64,000 nucleotides of DNA from Bacteroidota bacterium (GTDB taxonomy: Bacteria > Bacteroidota > Bacteroidia > Chitinophagales > Chitinophagaceae). The number at the start of each line of letters is the position of its first letter. The stretch's first letter is position 1. A program made the translations under genes and the position numbers. This document shows positions 34,686 through 43,991 of the stretch, in pieces. The DNA is taken from positions 62,001 through 126,000 of the forward strand of contig CANHGS010000004.1 of NCBI GenBank assembly GCA_947460595.1. The letters run 5' to 3'. The notes below the pieces were generated by a model. The model had not been told where the DNA came from. It saw nothing but the letters and a program-made list of their open reading frames with translations, and made no database searches.

Positions 34686-36182
34686 TTATTTAAAATTGTA
34701 TTGAATCATGAGCCTGGCATGCAGGTTAATAGGATTATTCCCCTTTTCCCATGCATAATTCTTAGAATAAATGCATTGCAATTTAGCTCCAAGAATCATA
34801 TTTTTATAAGTCCGTTGGGGCATCCACCCAATACCAAGATCAGTCCATTTATTTACTTTGTTGATGGGGTCATGTTCTATTCTCTGAATTAAAAATCCAT
34901 TTCTAACTTGTCCATTTATCATAGTTGCTGAAACAGTTTGAACATTGGCTCCAAAGCCTGCACCAGAACCCATAGTTTGATTATAATTGGTATACCCTTG
35001 AAAGATTTGGCCATGTTCATACCAGTTTGAAGCATCTCTAACCAAGTAATCGGGTGATTGACTCATTTGAGTTATTTCAGACTCCAATTGTATATATTTT
35101 GAATTTGACTTTTTAATTTGTTTTCTAGCTCCAATAGTATATGCGGCAGAATGGCTCGGTGCTAAAAGATAATCACGGATATTAAGACCGTAGTCATTAT
35201 AGCCATATTCCAAATAAAATTCAAATTGAGATTTAGGAAAAGCCCATCTTATAAAAAAAGAGGCTAACTGATCTCTATTTAAGGTATCATCTCCCAGATT
35301 ATTAGCTTTCTGAACAGCCAATCCTAAAACTGGAATGTATTTACTAAACAATCCACCTTTTATTTTAAAGGCTTGATCTCCGTATTGCTGTAAAGACCTT
35401 GTAATACCTACAAATAGTCCCTTTACCCATTTGGGTTGAAAACTAATTGCATAAGAATTCAAATAGCGCCAATCATCATTAATACTTTGTGGTAATAATT
35501 GATTGTTCTCATAACTCAGGGCATTATTGGATCCCAATCTAGCCCCAATTAAATTGAATTCTATATTTCCTACAGGAGTCTTTATAGGCTTATTGGTTTT
35601 AATAAATGCGTGTAAAAAGCCAGGTGCATTATTACTCATTAACAAAGAGCTATTGATGCCAGGCCCCCACCATAGATTCTCTGAAGAAGCCCCAATAGAA
35701 ATAGGCCCTAGGTTTAGTTTTGCAAAAGATTGTCCAAGAAATACTTTACTAAAGGATTTGTTATTAGGATTTCCGTATTGTGCATTTGTTGGGTAATTAC
35801 CATTGGTTGCAAATACAAACTCAGGGGCTATTTGCGTTTCAAAAATACCCAACTTAGCATTCACCCCAGGTCTAGCCAATACTTGATACCCTTTGGCTTG
35901 AATCATGGCTCCATCATTCCAACCAAAGGGATGGTGGCTATTGAATTGTTGGGTTACAACAAAGGGCAATAATTTGACACTTGGTTTTTTCCAATTTGCC
36001 TTGGAGGTAGGTATAATGGAATTGGTTTGAACTGCAAAAGAAATACTAGAATCAAGCTGACCCAATAACTGACAATTTCTTTGGTTATTTTGATTAATGG
36101 TTTCTAAAGTATACGATTGCGCTTTAATGTTACTTACAAAAAAAGATATCAAAAAAACAAAACCGATTTTAATTATATCCAT
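34686..36182 (-). CDS. Capsule assembly Wzi-family outer-membrane protein (2)
   Basis: Paralogue of the next gene. The signal peptide is MDIIKIGFVFLISFFVSNIK with cleavage after KAQ. The same Wzi-family core is present (FLGQSFAKLNLGPISIGAS, SENLWWGPGINSSLLMSNN, APGFLHAFIKTNKPIKTPVG) with an amphipathic strand pattern through to the C-terminus (HARLMIQYNFK). 498 residues. The N-terminal 90 residues differ most between the paralogues, so they may recognise different polymers or form a hetero-pair. It lies 37 bp downstream of the UDP-sugar dehydrogenase gene and is probably the distal part of the glycan operon. Confidence 0.9.
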   Translation of the reverse strand: MDIIKIGFVFLISFFVSNIKAQSYTLETINQNNQRNCQLLGQLDSSISFAVQTNSIIPTSKANWKKPSVKLLPFVVTQQFNSHHPFGWNDGAMIQAKGYQVLARPGVNAKLGIFETQIAPEFVFATNGNYPTNAQYGNPNNKSFSKVFLGQSFAKLNLGPISIGASSENLWWGPGINSSLLMSNNAPGFLHAFIKTNKPIKTPVGNIEFNLIGARLGSNNALSYENNQLLPQSINDDWRYLNSYAISFQPKWVKGLFVGITRSLQQYGDQAFKIKGGLFSKYIPVLGLAVQKANNLGDDTLNRDQLASFFIRWAFPKSQFEFYLEYGYNDYGLNIRDYLLAPSHSAAYTIGARKQIKKSNSKYIQLESEITQMSQSPDYLVRDASNWYEHGQIFQGYTNYNQTMGSGAGFGANVQTVSATMINGQVRNGFLIQRIEHDPINKVNKWTDLGIGWMPQRTYKNMILGAKLQCIYSKNYAWEKGNNPINLHARLMIQYNFK

Positions 36183-36219
36183 AATTTAAAAATAGAAACT
36201 AAAAAATATCAAAATTCTA

Positions 36220-37491
36220 CTACAATCTCCAATAAACATTTGATACAGACAAAGCCTCATCTATATTATAAAAAGCTTTAACATCAAAGAGATTTAATTG
36301 TCCATTAACTGAAATTGATTTCAAGGCATCTAAGTCAATATCTTTAAAAATTAGATGTTTAACAGCTAAAATAATTGCATCATATTTAATGCTCTGATTC
36401 CACGTTTCTGATATTTTAAAATTTGGATGGTTAAACTGAGTTTTAACAACTAATGGATCAAAAATTTCAACATCCACTGAATAACCATTTAATTCTTGGT
36501 ATATATCAAAAACTTTACTATTTCTTGAATCACCAATATTCTCTTTAAAAGCACAACCCAATATTAATACTCTAGATTTAGAAACTTTCTTCTCTTGTTG
36601 TATAAGTGTTTTTACTACTTTTTCAGCAATAAATTTTCCCATTTCATTATTTACCAACCTCCCAGAATGAATAACTTTTGGTGTATACCCTAATGATTCA
36701 GATTTATAAGTAAGGTAATAAGGATCAACTCCAATACATTGTCCACCCACTAAGCCTGGCTCAAATAGCATGAAATTCCATTTTGTAGCTGCTGCGGCTA
36801 ACACTTCTCTTGTGTCTATTCCCATTCTATCAAATATCAAGGCTAATTCATTTACAAATGCTATATTCAAATCACGTTGTGCATTTTCAATGACTTTTGC
36901 AGCTTCTGCAATTTTAATTGACTTAACTTGATAAACACCTGCTTCAATTACCGAGCTATATAATGAAGCAATTCGATTAGCTGTTTCAAGTGTATCACCG
37001 GATACAATTTTTTTTATACTTTGTAATGGTCTACTCTTATCTCCAGGGTTAACTCTTTCAGGCGAATAGCCTACATTAAAATCTTGCTTCCAAATTAAAC
37101 CGCTTTTTCTTTCAAGAATAGGAATACAAACTTCTTCAGTTAACCCAGGATAAACTGTACTTTCAAAAACTATTGTCATCCCTTTTTTTAAAATTCCTCC
37201 AATCATAGCAGTTGCTATTTTCAATGGACTCAGATCCGGTTGATTTTGATCATCTATATCAGTAGGAATTGTAACTATTAGAAAGTCACAAACTTGTAAA
37301 TCTTTAATATTGGTTGTTAAAAATATTTTATCAGTGTGAAAGTTTTCATTTAGCCCTGTTAGATCAATTCCTTGTTTTAATAAATTAATTTTATTTACAT
37401 CAATATCAAAACCATAAAACTCATGAAACTTTGCGAATAAACATCCTAAAGGAAGTCCTACATATCCAAGTCCAATAATACCTACTTTCAT
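36220..37491 (-). CDS. UDP-N-acetylhexosamine 6-dehydrogenase (WbpO/TviB-type)
   Basis: Nucleotide-sugar dehydrogenase that oxidises C6 to a uronic acid with two NAD. N-terminal KVGIIGLGYVGLPLGCLFA binds NAD and the middle domain follows (FESTVYPGLTEEVC, GYSPERVNPGD). The catalytic Cys is in GGQCIGVDPYYLTYKSE, and the C-terminal UDP-binding domain begins VLILGCAFKENIGDSRNSK. Overall it resembles WbpO and TviB, which use UDP-GlcNAc or UDP-GalNAc, more than glucose-specific Ugd. It follows the aminotransferase after 27 bp. The product would be a HexNAcA building block, fitting the GT26-type transferase nearby. Confidence 0.88.
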   Translation of the reverse strand: MKVGIIGLGYVGLPLGCLFAKFHEFYGFDIDVNKINLLKQGIDLTGLNENFHTDKIFLTTNIKDLQVCDFLIVTIPTDIDDQNQPDLSPLKIATAMIGGILKKGMTIVFESTVYPGLTEEVCIPILERKSGLIWKQDFNVGYSPERVNPGDKSRPLQSIKKIVSGDTLETANRIASLYSSVIEAGVYQVKSIKIAEAAKVIENAQRDLNIAFVNELALIFDRMGIDTREVLAAAATKWNFMLFEPGLVGGQCIGVDPYYLTYKSESLGYTPKVIHSGRLVNNEMGKFIAEKVVKTLIQQEKKVSKSRVLILGCAFKENIGDSRNSKVFDIYQELNGYSVDVEIFDPLVVKTQFNHPNFKISETWNQSIKYDAIILAVKHLIFKDIDLDALKSISVNGQLNLFDVKAFYNIDEALSVSNVYWRL

Positions 37492-37518
37492 TAAAATAAA
37501 ATAAAACCAAAATAAAAT

Positions 37519-38658
37519 CTAGTATACGTATTTAAATTTTTGCTCTATAACCCTAACTACTCTTTTAAGATCTACTTCATTCAAATTACTTCCTGAAGGC
37601 AAGCATAATCCATTATTAAAAAGCTGTTCACAAACATCACCTCCAACAAAATCAGTATCTGAAAAAACTGGTTGCAAATGCATAGGCTTCCATAATGGCC
37701 TACTTTCAATATTCTCTTTGTCCAAAGCTAAACGCAAGTCCTCACTTCGAATACCATTTGTATTTTTAGAGTCAACCAAAATACATGTCAACCAACGATT
37801 ACTGTAAAATCCTTCAGGTTCATCTAAAAAAGAAATTCCTGGAATGTTTGAAAATGCATTTTTATAGAATTCAAAATTTCTTCTGCGCATTTTTACTCTT
37901 TCACCTAAAACCTCTAGTTGTCCAATACCAATTCCAGCAAGTACATTAGATAATCTGTAATTATAGCCAACTTTACTATGTTGATAATGTGGAGCATGAT
38001 CTCTAGCTTGAGTTGCTAAGTTTCTAGCCTCTTTAATAGAATCTTCATTGTTCGATAATAAAGCCCCCCCACTTGAAGTTGTAATAATTTTATTTCCATT
38101 GAAACTTAATATACTAAATGCACCAAAAGAACCGCATGCCTTACCAAAATATGTTGAACCTAGTGCTTCCGCTGCATCTTCAATTATTGGAATTTGATAC
38201 TCATTTGACAATTCGATAATTTCATTGAATTTTGCGGGCATACCGTATAAATCAACTACAATAATTGCTTTAGGTTTTTTACCTAGCCCAATGTATTTCA
38301 ATATTGCTTCTTTCAGTGACTTGGGACATATATTCCAAGTTTCATATTCAGAATCAATAAATACTGGGGTAGCTTTCTGATATTTAATTGGATTTGCTGA
38401 AGCAGAAAATGTCATACTTTGACATAAAACAATATCGTTTTCAGCAACACCTAATAAAATTAATGCTAGGTGCAAAGCTGAAGTTCCAGAAGACAATGCA
38501 GCAACATTATTAACACCAGTAATTTTTGCAAGATCTGATTCAAACTTATCTACAAATGGACCTAGTGGTGCTATCCAATTTGTTTCAAAAGCTTTTTTAA
38601 CATATTCTAATTCATTACTTCCCATGTGAGGCGAAGACAGCCATATTTTATTTTCCAT
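37519..38658 (-). CDS. DegT/DnrJ/EryC1 aminotransferase
   Basis: PLP-dependent sugar aminotransferase. MENKIWLSSPHMGSNELEYV starts like PglE/WbpE-group enzymes. ALSSGTSALHLAL is the phosphate-binding loop, IIEDAAEALGS holds the PLP-stacking region and FSILSFNGNKIITTSSGG carries the Schiff-base Lys (SFNGNK). HYQHSKVGYNYRLSNVLAGI is typical. It aminates a 4-keto (or 3-keto) UDP-sugar. Its dehydratase partner is not adjacent. It is separated from the upstream operon by 163 bp of AT-rich sequence and may have its own promoter. Confidence 0.9.
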   Translation of the reverse strand: MENKIWLSSPHMGSNELEYVKKAFETNWIAPLGPFVDKFESDLAKITGVNNVAALSSGTSALHLALILLGVAENDIVLCQSMTFSASANPIKYQKATPVFIDSEYETWNICPKSLKEAILKYIGLGKKPKAIIVVDLYGMPAKFNEIIELSNEYQIPIIEDAAEALGSTYFGKACGSFGAFSILSFNGNKIITTSSGGALLSNNEDSIKEARNLATQARDHAPHYQHSKVGYNYRLSNVLAGIGIGQLEVLGERVKMRRRNFEFYKNAFSNIPGISFLDEPEGFYSNRWLTCILVDSKNTNGIRSEDLRLALDKENIESRPLWKPMHLQPVFSDTDFVGGDVCEQLFNNGLCLPSGSNLNEVDLKRVVRVIEQKFKYVY

Positions 38659-38821
38659 ATATTATTTTTATACTAATTAGATTAAAGTATATTTTATTAC
38701 AATAAGAATTTATATTTCAAAAATTAACCAAAAAGAAGATACTCGTCAATTTTTACTGATTTTTTATATAAACCAATAATATTATTATCATTTAATTAAA
38801 TAAAAATTGCATTTTATAATG

Positions 38822-39424
38822 TCAATTTCCCTTGAATGGTTCCATTGTAATTATATTACTTGAATTGACTCCTTCACTTTTAAGTACTTTTTTAATAGTA
38901 AGAAAAATGATTTTCAAATCTAGAGTAAAGCTCAAATTGTCAACATACCATACATCGAATTCAAATTTTTGAACCCATTCAATAGTATTTCTACCATTTA
39001 CTTGTGACCAACCTGTAATCCCAGGTAAAACCTCATGTCTTCTTAATTGAAACTCATTATATAATGGGATATATTGCGGCAGTAGAGGTCTTGGTCCAAT
39101 TAAGCTCATTTCACCTTTAATTACATTAAATAATTGAGGTAATTCATCTATTGAAAATTTTCTAATCAACTTTCCGGTACTTGAGATTCTAAGATTATCA
39201 GGGAAAAGCAAGCCATTTGAATCTTTATCATCATTCATTGTTTTCAATTTGTAAATTGAAAACAACTTCAAATTTTTCCCTGGTCTTTCTTGAATAAAAA
39301 AAGCTTTGCCCTTATTTTGAATTAATAAACAAATTATTGCTACAATTAAAATTGGGCATAAGCAAACTAAAATGAGCAAGGCTAAAAACAGATCAATAAA
39401 TCTTTTACCTAGAAGTTTATACAT
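38822..39424 (-). CDS. PglC-like initiating phosphosugar transferase
   Basis: Monotopic phosphoglycosyl transferase that loads the first sugar phosphate onto undecaprenyl phosphate. A single N-terminal hydrophobic re-entrant helix (residues 9-33) is followed by FIQERPGKN, FSIYKLKTMND, RISSTGKLIRKFSIDELPQL (catalytic DE pair), FNVIKGEMSLIGPRPLLPQY and GITGWSQVNGRN. 200 residues, the short PglC/WcaJ-C-terminal form without the WcaJ membrane domain. It begins one base after the WbuB-like gene stop, and is the 3' end of the long operon before a 163-bp gap. Confidence 0.93.
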   Translation of the reverse strand: MYKLLGKRFIDLFLALLILVCLCPILIVAIICLLIQNKGKAFFIQERPGKNLKLFSIYKLKTMNDDKDSNGLLFPDNLRISSTGKLIRKFSIDELPQLFNVIKGEMSLIGPRPLLPQYIPLYNEFQLRRHEVLPGITGWSQVNGRNTIEWVQKFEFDVWYVDNLSFTLDLKIIFLTIKKVLKSEGVNSSNIITMEPFKGN

Positions 39425-39425
39425 C

Positions 39426-40634
39426 TTACAATTTACTTATGATTCTATGATACGAATCGCTGGCTAAGAATAAATCCTTTAACAAATAGTTGCCATTATC
39501 GCCCTGTTCTTTTATTAAGTCTTTATTATTTGCATAAATTTTTAAAGTACTATTAAATTGTTCCAAATCTCCAATTCTTAGTTTTTTTCCAGCATTATAC
39601 TTTTCTAAAATGTCTCCCACGTCAGAAACGTCATCAGTTGCAGCTATAACAGGCATGTAATTTTCTAAATAACTTAACAATCTAGAAGGGAAATTTGGAA
39701 TTGTAAATTTTTTATCTAAAAATAGAAGACCAACATCACATGATTCTACAATTAAATCAAACTTGGCTTTGGGTACAGCATCTAAATATAATGAGTTCTT
39801 TAAACAATTTTCAGAAATGCAATTTTTTATTTTGAAGGCTTCAGTACCACTCCCTACTATTAAAAAATAAATGTTTTCCTCATTTTCATTAGATTTTAAA
39901 ATTTCGCAAATAACATCAACGGCTTGAGGCTTACCTAAATTACCTCCATAAAAAAAAATTGTCTTCTCTTCGGGCAATTCTAATTGCTTTCTCAAATTTC
40001 GCTTCTTTTCATTATCGCTAAAAAAATCTTTATAAGCAATTGAATTTGGGTTCACTTCAATTTTTTGTTCCGATAGTTCTTTATTATTTAATAAAATATA
40101 CTTTTCATTTGCAATAGACATACAACCGATATTGTCTGAAATATCATATAACTTTTTCTCCTTTTTTCTGAAATAATTATAAAGTGGGGAATTATATTTA
40201 ATAAGGCCCATATCAACCGCGTTTTGCGGAAAAATATCTTTAAGCAGTAGATAAGTTTTACAATTATCCCTTTTTTTTAAGAATTCAATTACTTTATAAA
40301 AAGTGATTGGAGGTGTAGAATAAATTAATAAATCGAATTTTTGATCTTTTGTATACTTTTTTATCGCACTTAAAAATTGAAACTCTACGGCAAAGGTTCC
40401 AATTCCTTTTTCAAGTAAATTGGTTTTTTGAATATTAAAAGTTTTGACATTCAAATAATTAAGCCGCTCTGTTTTAATGTAACTAGTTTTTTTATTTTCT
40501 CGTCTTTCAAATGGACTAAGGACAGTTATAGTATGTCCATTATTTAAAAACTCCCTAATTAAATCTGTATATATCCCTCTTTCCAAAATATTCTCTATTT
40601 TAACGAGGGTAATAAACAAAATATTCTTACTCAT
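39426..40634 (-). CDS. WbuB-like family 4 glycosyltransferase (probable L-FucNAc transferase)
   Basis: GT-B enzyme. N-terminal NILFITLVKIENILERGIYT and ILEKG-type loops, LLLKDIFPQNAVDMG in the middle, and a donor domain with FFYGGNLGKPQAVDVICEIL and FPSRLLSYLENYMPVIAATD. This pattern is close to WbuB, the L-fucosaminyl transferase that accompanies fnlABC in E. coli O-antigen loci such as O26. Here it directly follows fnlA-fnlB-fnlC (8-bp overlap with fnlC), which supports UDP-L-FucNAc as donor. Very AT-rich. Confidence 0.8.
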   Translation of the reverse strand: MSKNILFITLVKIENILERGIYTDLIREFLNNGHTITVLSPFERRENKKTSYIKTERLNYLNVKTFNIQKTNLLEKGIGTFAVEFQFLSAIKKYTKDQKFDLLIYSTPPITFYKVIEFLKKRDNCKTYLLLKDIFPQNAVDMGLIKYNSPLYNYFRKKEKKLYDISDNIGCMSIANEKYILLNNKELSEQKIEVNPNSIAYKDFFSDNEKKRNLRKQLELPEEKTIFFYGGNLGKPQAVDVICEILKSNENEENIYFLIVGSGTEAFKIKNCISENCLKNSLYLDAVPKAKFDLIVESCDVGLLFLDKKFTIPNFPSRLLSYLENYMPVIAATDDVSDVGDILEKYNAGKKLRIGDLEQFNSTLKIYANNKDLIKEQGDNGNYLLKDLFLASDSYHRIISKL

Positions 40635-41763
40635 AGTTCCATATTACACGTTGAACATAATCAACATAGCTAATGATTATTCTCACCATTTTATCTGAAA
40701 CATTAGGCATACTATAGTCATTAACTCTTCTAAATAAACGGCAATTCCTATCAAATCCTTCCAAATGCAATAATCCTTGCATAATTCTATCTTGACTCAA
40801 CCCTACCATCATTACTGATGTTTCTTCCATAGCTTCTGGACGCTCATGAGCTTCCCTAATATTAAGTGCCGGAAAGTTGAGAATTGATGACTCTTCAGAG
40901 ATAGTACCACTATCAGAAAGCACAGCATATGACTTCATCTGCAAAGCATTATAATCATTAAATCCCAATGGCTTTAAAAACTGTATTTCCGGTCTAACTG
41001 GAATCTGCTTAGAGTCAAGCATTTTCCTAGTTCGTGGGTGGGTACTTACAATTACTGGCATGTCATACTTTTCACAAATCAGATTTAATGTGTTAATAAA
41101 ACTTTCAAATTTGTGTTTGCTATTTACGTTCTCTTCTCTATGACATGATACAACAAAAAATTTATTTTCTTCGAGTCCAAGTCTTTCAAGTACATCTGAA
41201 GCCGCAATTGCCTCTTTATAATGCTCTAGTACTTCAAACATAGGGGAACCCGTTTTGATAATTCTATCTGCAGGTAAACCTTCCCTTAACAAATATTCTC
41301 TGGCAATATCACTATAGGTAAGGTTGATATCAGCTATATGATCTACAATTTTCCTATTCGTTTCTTCAGGTACTCTTTGATCAAAACATCTATTACCAGC
41401 TTCCATGTGAAAGATTGGGATATGTCTTTTTTTGGCTGGAATTGCACAAAGACAACTATTCGTATCACCTAATACCATAAAAGCATCAGGTTTCAGTTCT
41501 TCTAATAATGGATCTATTTTAATTAAAATTTGACCAATTGTCTCAGTTGCACCAGCACCTGCCGCATTTAGAAAATAATCAGGTTTTCGAATTGCTAAAT
41601 CATCAAAGAAAATTTGATTTAACTCATAATCATAATTTTGTCCGGTATGAACAATAATATGTTCAATTGCGGCAGAAGCATCTAGCTTTGCCATTACCCT
41701 TGAAAGTCTTATAATCTCTGGTCTAGTACCAACTACAGTCATTACTTTTAACCTAGCGCTCAT
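40627..41763 (-). CDS. fnlC: UDP-N-acetyl-L-talosamine 2-epimerase (FnlC/CapG), UDP-L-FucNAc synthesis
   Basis: Non-hydrolysing UDP-HexNAc 2-epimerase of the WecB superfamily. It starts LKVMTVVGTRPEIIRLSRVM; HTGQNYDYELNQIFFDDL, MVLGDTNSCLCAIPAKKRHI, HMEAGNRCFDQRVPEETNRK, VSCHREENVNSK and DSGTISEESSILNFPALNIR are present. The full set fnlA-fnlB-fnlC upstream identifies it as the last step (UDP-2-acetamido-2,6-dideoxy-L-talose to UDP-L-FucNAc) rather than plain WecB. 30 bp follow fnlB, and the stop overlaps the WbuB-like gene. Confidence 0.92.
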   Translation of the reverse strand: MSARLKVMTVVGTRPEIIRLSRVMAKLDASAAIEHIIVHTGQNYDYELNQIFFDDLAIRKPDYFLNAAGAGATETIGQILIKIDPLLEELKPDAFMVLGDTNSCLCAIPAKKRHIPIFHMEAGNRCFDQRVPEETNRKIVDHIADINLTYSDIAREYLLREGLPADRIIKTGSPMFEVLEHYKEAIAASDVLERLGLEENKFFVVSCHREENVNSKHKFESFINTLNLICEKYDMPVIVSTHPRTRKMLDSKQIPVRPEIQFLKPLGFNDYNALQMKSYAVLSDSGTISEESSILNFPALNIREAHERPEAMEETSVMMVGLSQDRIMQGLLHLEGFDRNCRLFRRVNDYSMPNVSDKMVRIIISYVDYVQRVIWNYE

Positions 41764-41793
41764 CTTATTGATATTTTAATGTACTATGTATAT

Positions 41794-42912
41794 TTAAACA
41801 TTTTCAAAATAAGTATCTGGATCTTCCGGATTATAAAACTCATTGATCCAAAAAATAGTATAGAGTTCTGTTTCTCCAATGTTTTTGATATTGTGGGTAT
41901 ACCAAATGGGCATATCAACATAGGCAGGTTGACTACCTGATAAATAAAAATCAAATACTTGATCTGTACCTATTTGACGTAATTGAATTAAAGCTTCCCC
42001 ATTTATTACTGCGAACCTTTCAATTTTCCTAGTATGAAAATGGTTCCCTCTAGTTATACCGGGATGAGTAGTTGAAAAAGAAACCTGACCACCAACATTG
42101 AGTCTGATTATCTCAGTAAAAGCCCCTCTAGCATCTGTATGCTCAGTAAACTTTATAGGAAATTTCTTTTCTATATCTTCATAACACCTAAAACTGTTAA
42201 ATAGATTTAGCTCAAAATTATTGTTGATTTCAGGTATACTTCCCTTCAATAGATATTGTTCATGATATTTAAGCAACAATGCTAAAATCTCAGAAACTTT
42301 TACAGTTGCAGTATGAGCAACAGAGTATTCCGATTCATTTAATACCAAATTAATGACTTTGGTTATCTCATTCACTAATTCACCAACATAAATCAACTTG
42401 AGCTCGCCATCTATTTCAATCTTTGGAGTTTCTCCATGCGTAATCTGATGGCAAAAAGTTGCAACAACTGAATTATAAAATGGGTTACCAAAAGGTCCAA
42501 ATACATTGGGAATTACCATTCCTGTGAAGGCTGCTTCAGCAGAATTTGCCCAACCTGAAAGGATTAAGCGAGCCTCCTTTTTAGACTTCCCATATAAATT
42601 ATCTCTTTCTTCCTGAGAGGAAGAGGAAAAAATTATGTGAGGCTTACTGCCAGTTCTTTTGAGAGCATTTACTAAATTGTTTGCTAGTGAAACATTAGTA
42701 TCATAAATAACCTGAGGATCAGCATGCCTGTTCATTCCTGCTAAATGCACTATAACATCACAAGAACTAACAAATTGGTCTAGTAGTTCTTCATTATCAA
42801 AATATGATTTCTGGAAATCAATTCTTTGATAAAGTTCTGGTTGAAGTCCAAGTGTGTTATACAAATGTTTACCAACAAAACCATTCTGTCCAGTTATACC
42901 AATTCTTTTCAT
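41794..42912 (-). CDS. fnlB: FnlB/CapF bifunctional epimerase-reductase, UDP-L-FucNAc synthesis
   Basis: Two domains: an N-terminal SDR (RIGITGQNGFVGKHLYNTL, NADPH binding; HLAGMNRHADP) of about 245 residues and a C-terminal cupin. The cupin (about 250-372) shows FTEIIRLNVGGQVSFSTTHP and GNHFHTRKIERFAVINGEAL with its metal-binding His residues. This architecture is specific to CapF/FnlB, which reduces the 4-keto-talose intermediate. It lies between fnlA and fnlC with about 30-bp spacers. Confidence 0.93.
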   Translation of the reverse strand: MKRIGITGQNGFVGKHLYNTLGLQPELYQRIDFQKSYFDNEELLDQFVSSCDVIVHLAGMNRHADPQVIYDTNVSLANNLVNALKRTGSKPHIIFSSSSQEERDNLYGKSKKEARLILSGWANSAEAAFTGMVIPNVFGPFGNPFYNSVVATFCHQITHGETPKIEIDGELKLIYVGELVNEITKVINLVLNESEYSVAHTATVKVSEILALLLKYHEQYLLKGSIPEINNNFELNLFNSFRCYEDIEKKFPIKFTEHTDARGAFTEIIRLNVGGQVSFSTTHPGITRGNHFHTRKIERFAVINGEALIQLRQIGTDQVFDFYLSGSQPAYVDMPIWYTHNIKNIGETELYTIFWINEFYNPEDPDTYFENV

Positions 42913-42941
42913 AAAAATCTACTTAATCTAGTTCAGTGGTT

Positions 42942-43982
42942 TTAGTCGGGATATTGAGCAATTTCTAAATCTCCTAAAATTTCTTTTCTAATAATTGGCA
43001 ACTTAAAGAGTAACTGTTTCATCCCTTCAACATCCAACCTATTGGTATTATGAGAATGATACTCTTCATAAGTTGTGACTTCTTCATTTCCTTCTGAAAA
43101 GTATTGTGCATAGTTTAAATCTCTGTTATCAGCAGGTATTCTGTAGTAATCCCCCATATCCTCTGCTTTTAACATGTCTTCTCTATTTACCAATGTTTCG
43201 TATAGTTTCTCACCATGTCTTGTTCCTATGACCTGGATGGAGCTATTAGATTTATATAACTCAATTAATGCTTGGGCTAATACTTGAATTGTTGCAGCTG
43301 GAGATTTTTGTACGAATAAATCGCCTTGTTTACCATTTTCAAATGCGTACAATACAAGATCAACCGCATCTTCTAAAGTCATCATGAACCTTGTCATGTT
43401 AGCATCTGTAATGGTTAGTGATTTATTGTTTTTCATTTGCTCAATGAACAAGGGAATAACAGAACCTCTTGATGCCATAACATTTCCATATCTTGTTCCA
43501 CAAAATATAGTTTTGGAATCATCCAAATTTCTGGATTTTGCAACCATTACCTTTTCCATCATTGCCTTTGACATTCCCATGGCATTAATGGGATATGCTG
43601 CTTTATCTGTGCTTAAGACAACCACTTTTTTAACTTCATGTCTTTCAGCAGCTGTTAATACATTATCAGTTCCAAGAATATTGGTTTTAACTGCCTCTAA
43701 TGGAAAAAATTCACAAGATGGAACTTGCTTTAATGCAGCAGCATGAAAAATGTAGTCTACGCCTTTTACAACTGTTTCAACACTTGATAAATCCCTTACA
43801 TCTCCAATATAGAATTTGAGTTTTGAACTATTTAATCTTTTACGCATATCATCCTGCTTCTTCTCGTCTCGGCTAAAAATGCGAATTTCACTAAAATGAT
43901 CTGTATGTAAAAAACGATTCAATACTGCATTTCCAAATGAACCGGTACCACCGGTAATTAAAAGTGTCTTATTCTTTAACAT
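42942..43982 (-). CDS. fnlA: FnlA/CapE UDP-GlcNAc 4,6-dehydratase (inverting)
   Basis: Polysaccharide biosynthesis protein family (SDR). LLITGGTGSFGNAVLNRFL binds NADP. FSRDEKKQDDMRKRL, FHAAALKQVPSCEFFPLEAV, VLSTDKAAYPINAMGMSKAM (with the catalytic YPxNxxGxSK-type Lys and Met), GTRYGNVMASRGSVIPLF and TRFMMTLEDAVDLVLYAF are family signatures. It performs 4,6-dehydration with C5 and C3 inversion toward UDP-L-FucNAc. 346 residues. It is the first gene of the fnl triplet, 9 bp after the HisF-like gene. Confidence 0.94.
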   Translation of the reverse strand: MLKNKTLLITGGTGSFGNAVLNRFLHTDHFSEIRIFSRDEKKQDDMRKRLNSSKLKFYIGDVRDLSSVETVVKGVDYIFHAAALKQVPSCEFFPLEAVKTNILGTDNVLTAAERHEVKKVVVLSTDKAAYPINAMGMSKAMMEKVMVAKSRNLDDSKTIFCGTRYGNVMASRGSVIPLFIEQMKNNKSLTITDANMTRFMMTLEDAVDLVLYAFENGKQGDLFVQKSPAATIQVLAQALIELYKSNSSIQVIGTRHGEKLYETLVNREDMLKAEDMGDYYRIPADNRDLNYAQYFSEGNEEVTTYEEYHSHNTNRLDVEGMKQLLFKLPIIRKEILGDLEIAQYPD

Positions 43983-43991
43983 GATAGTTTT

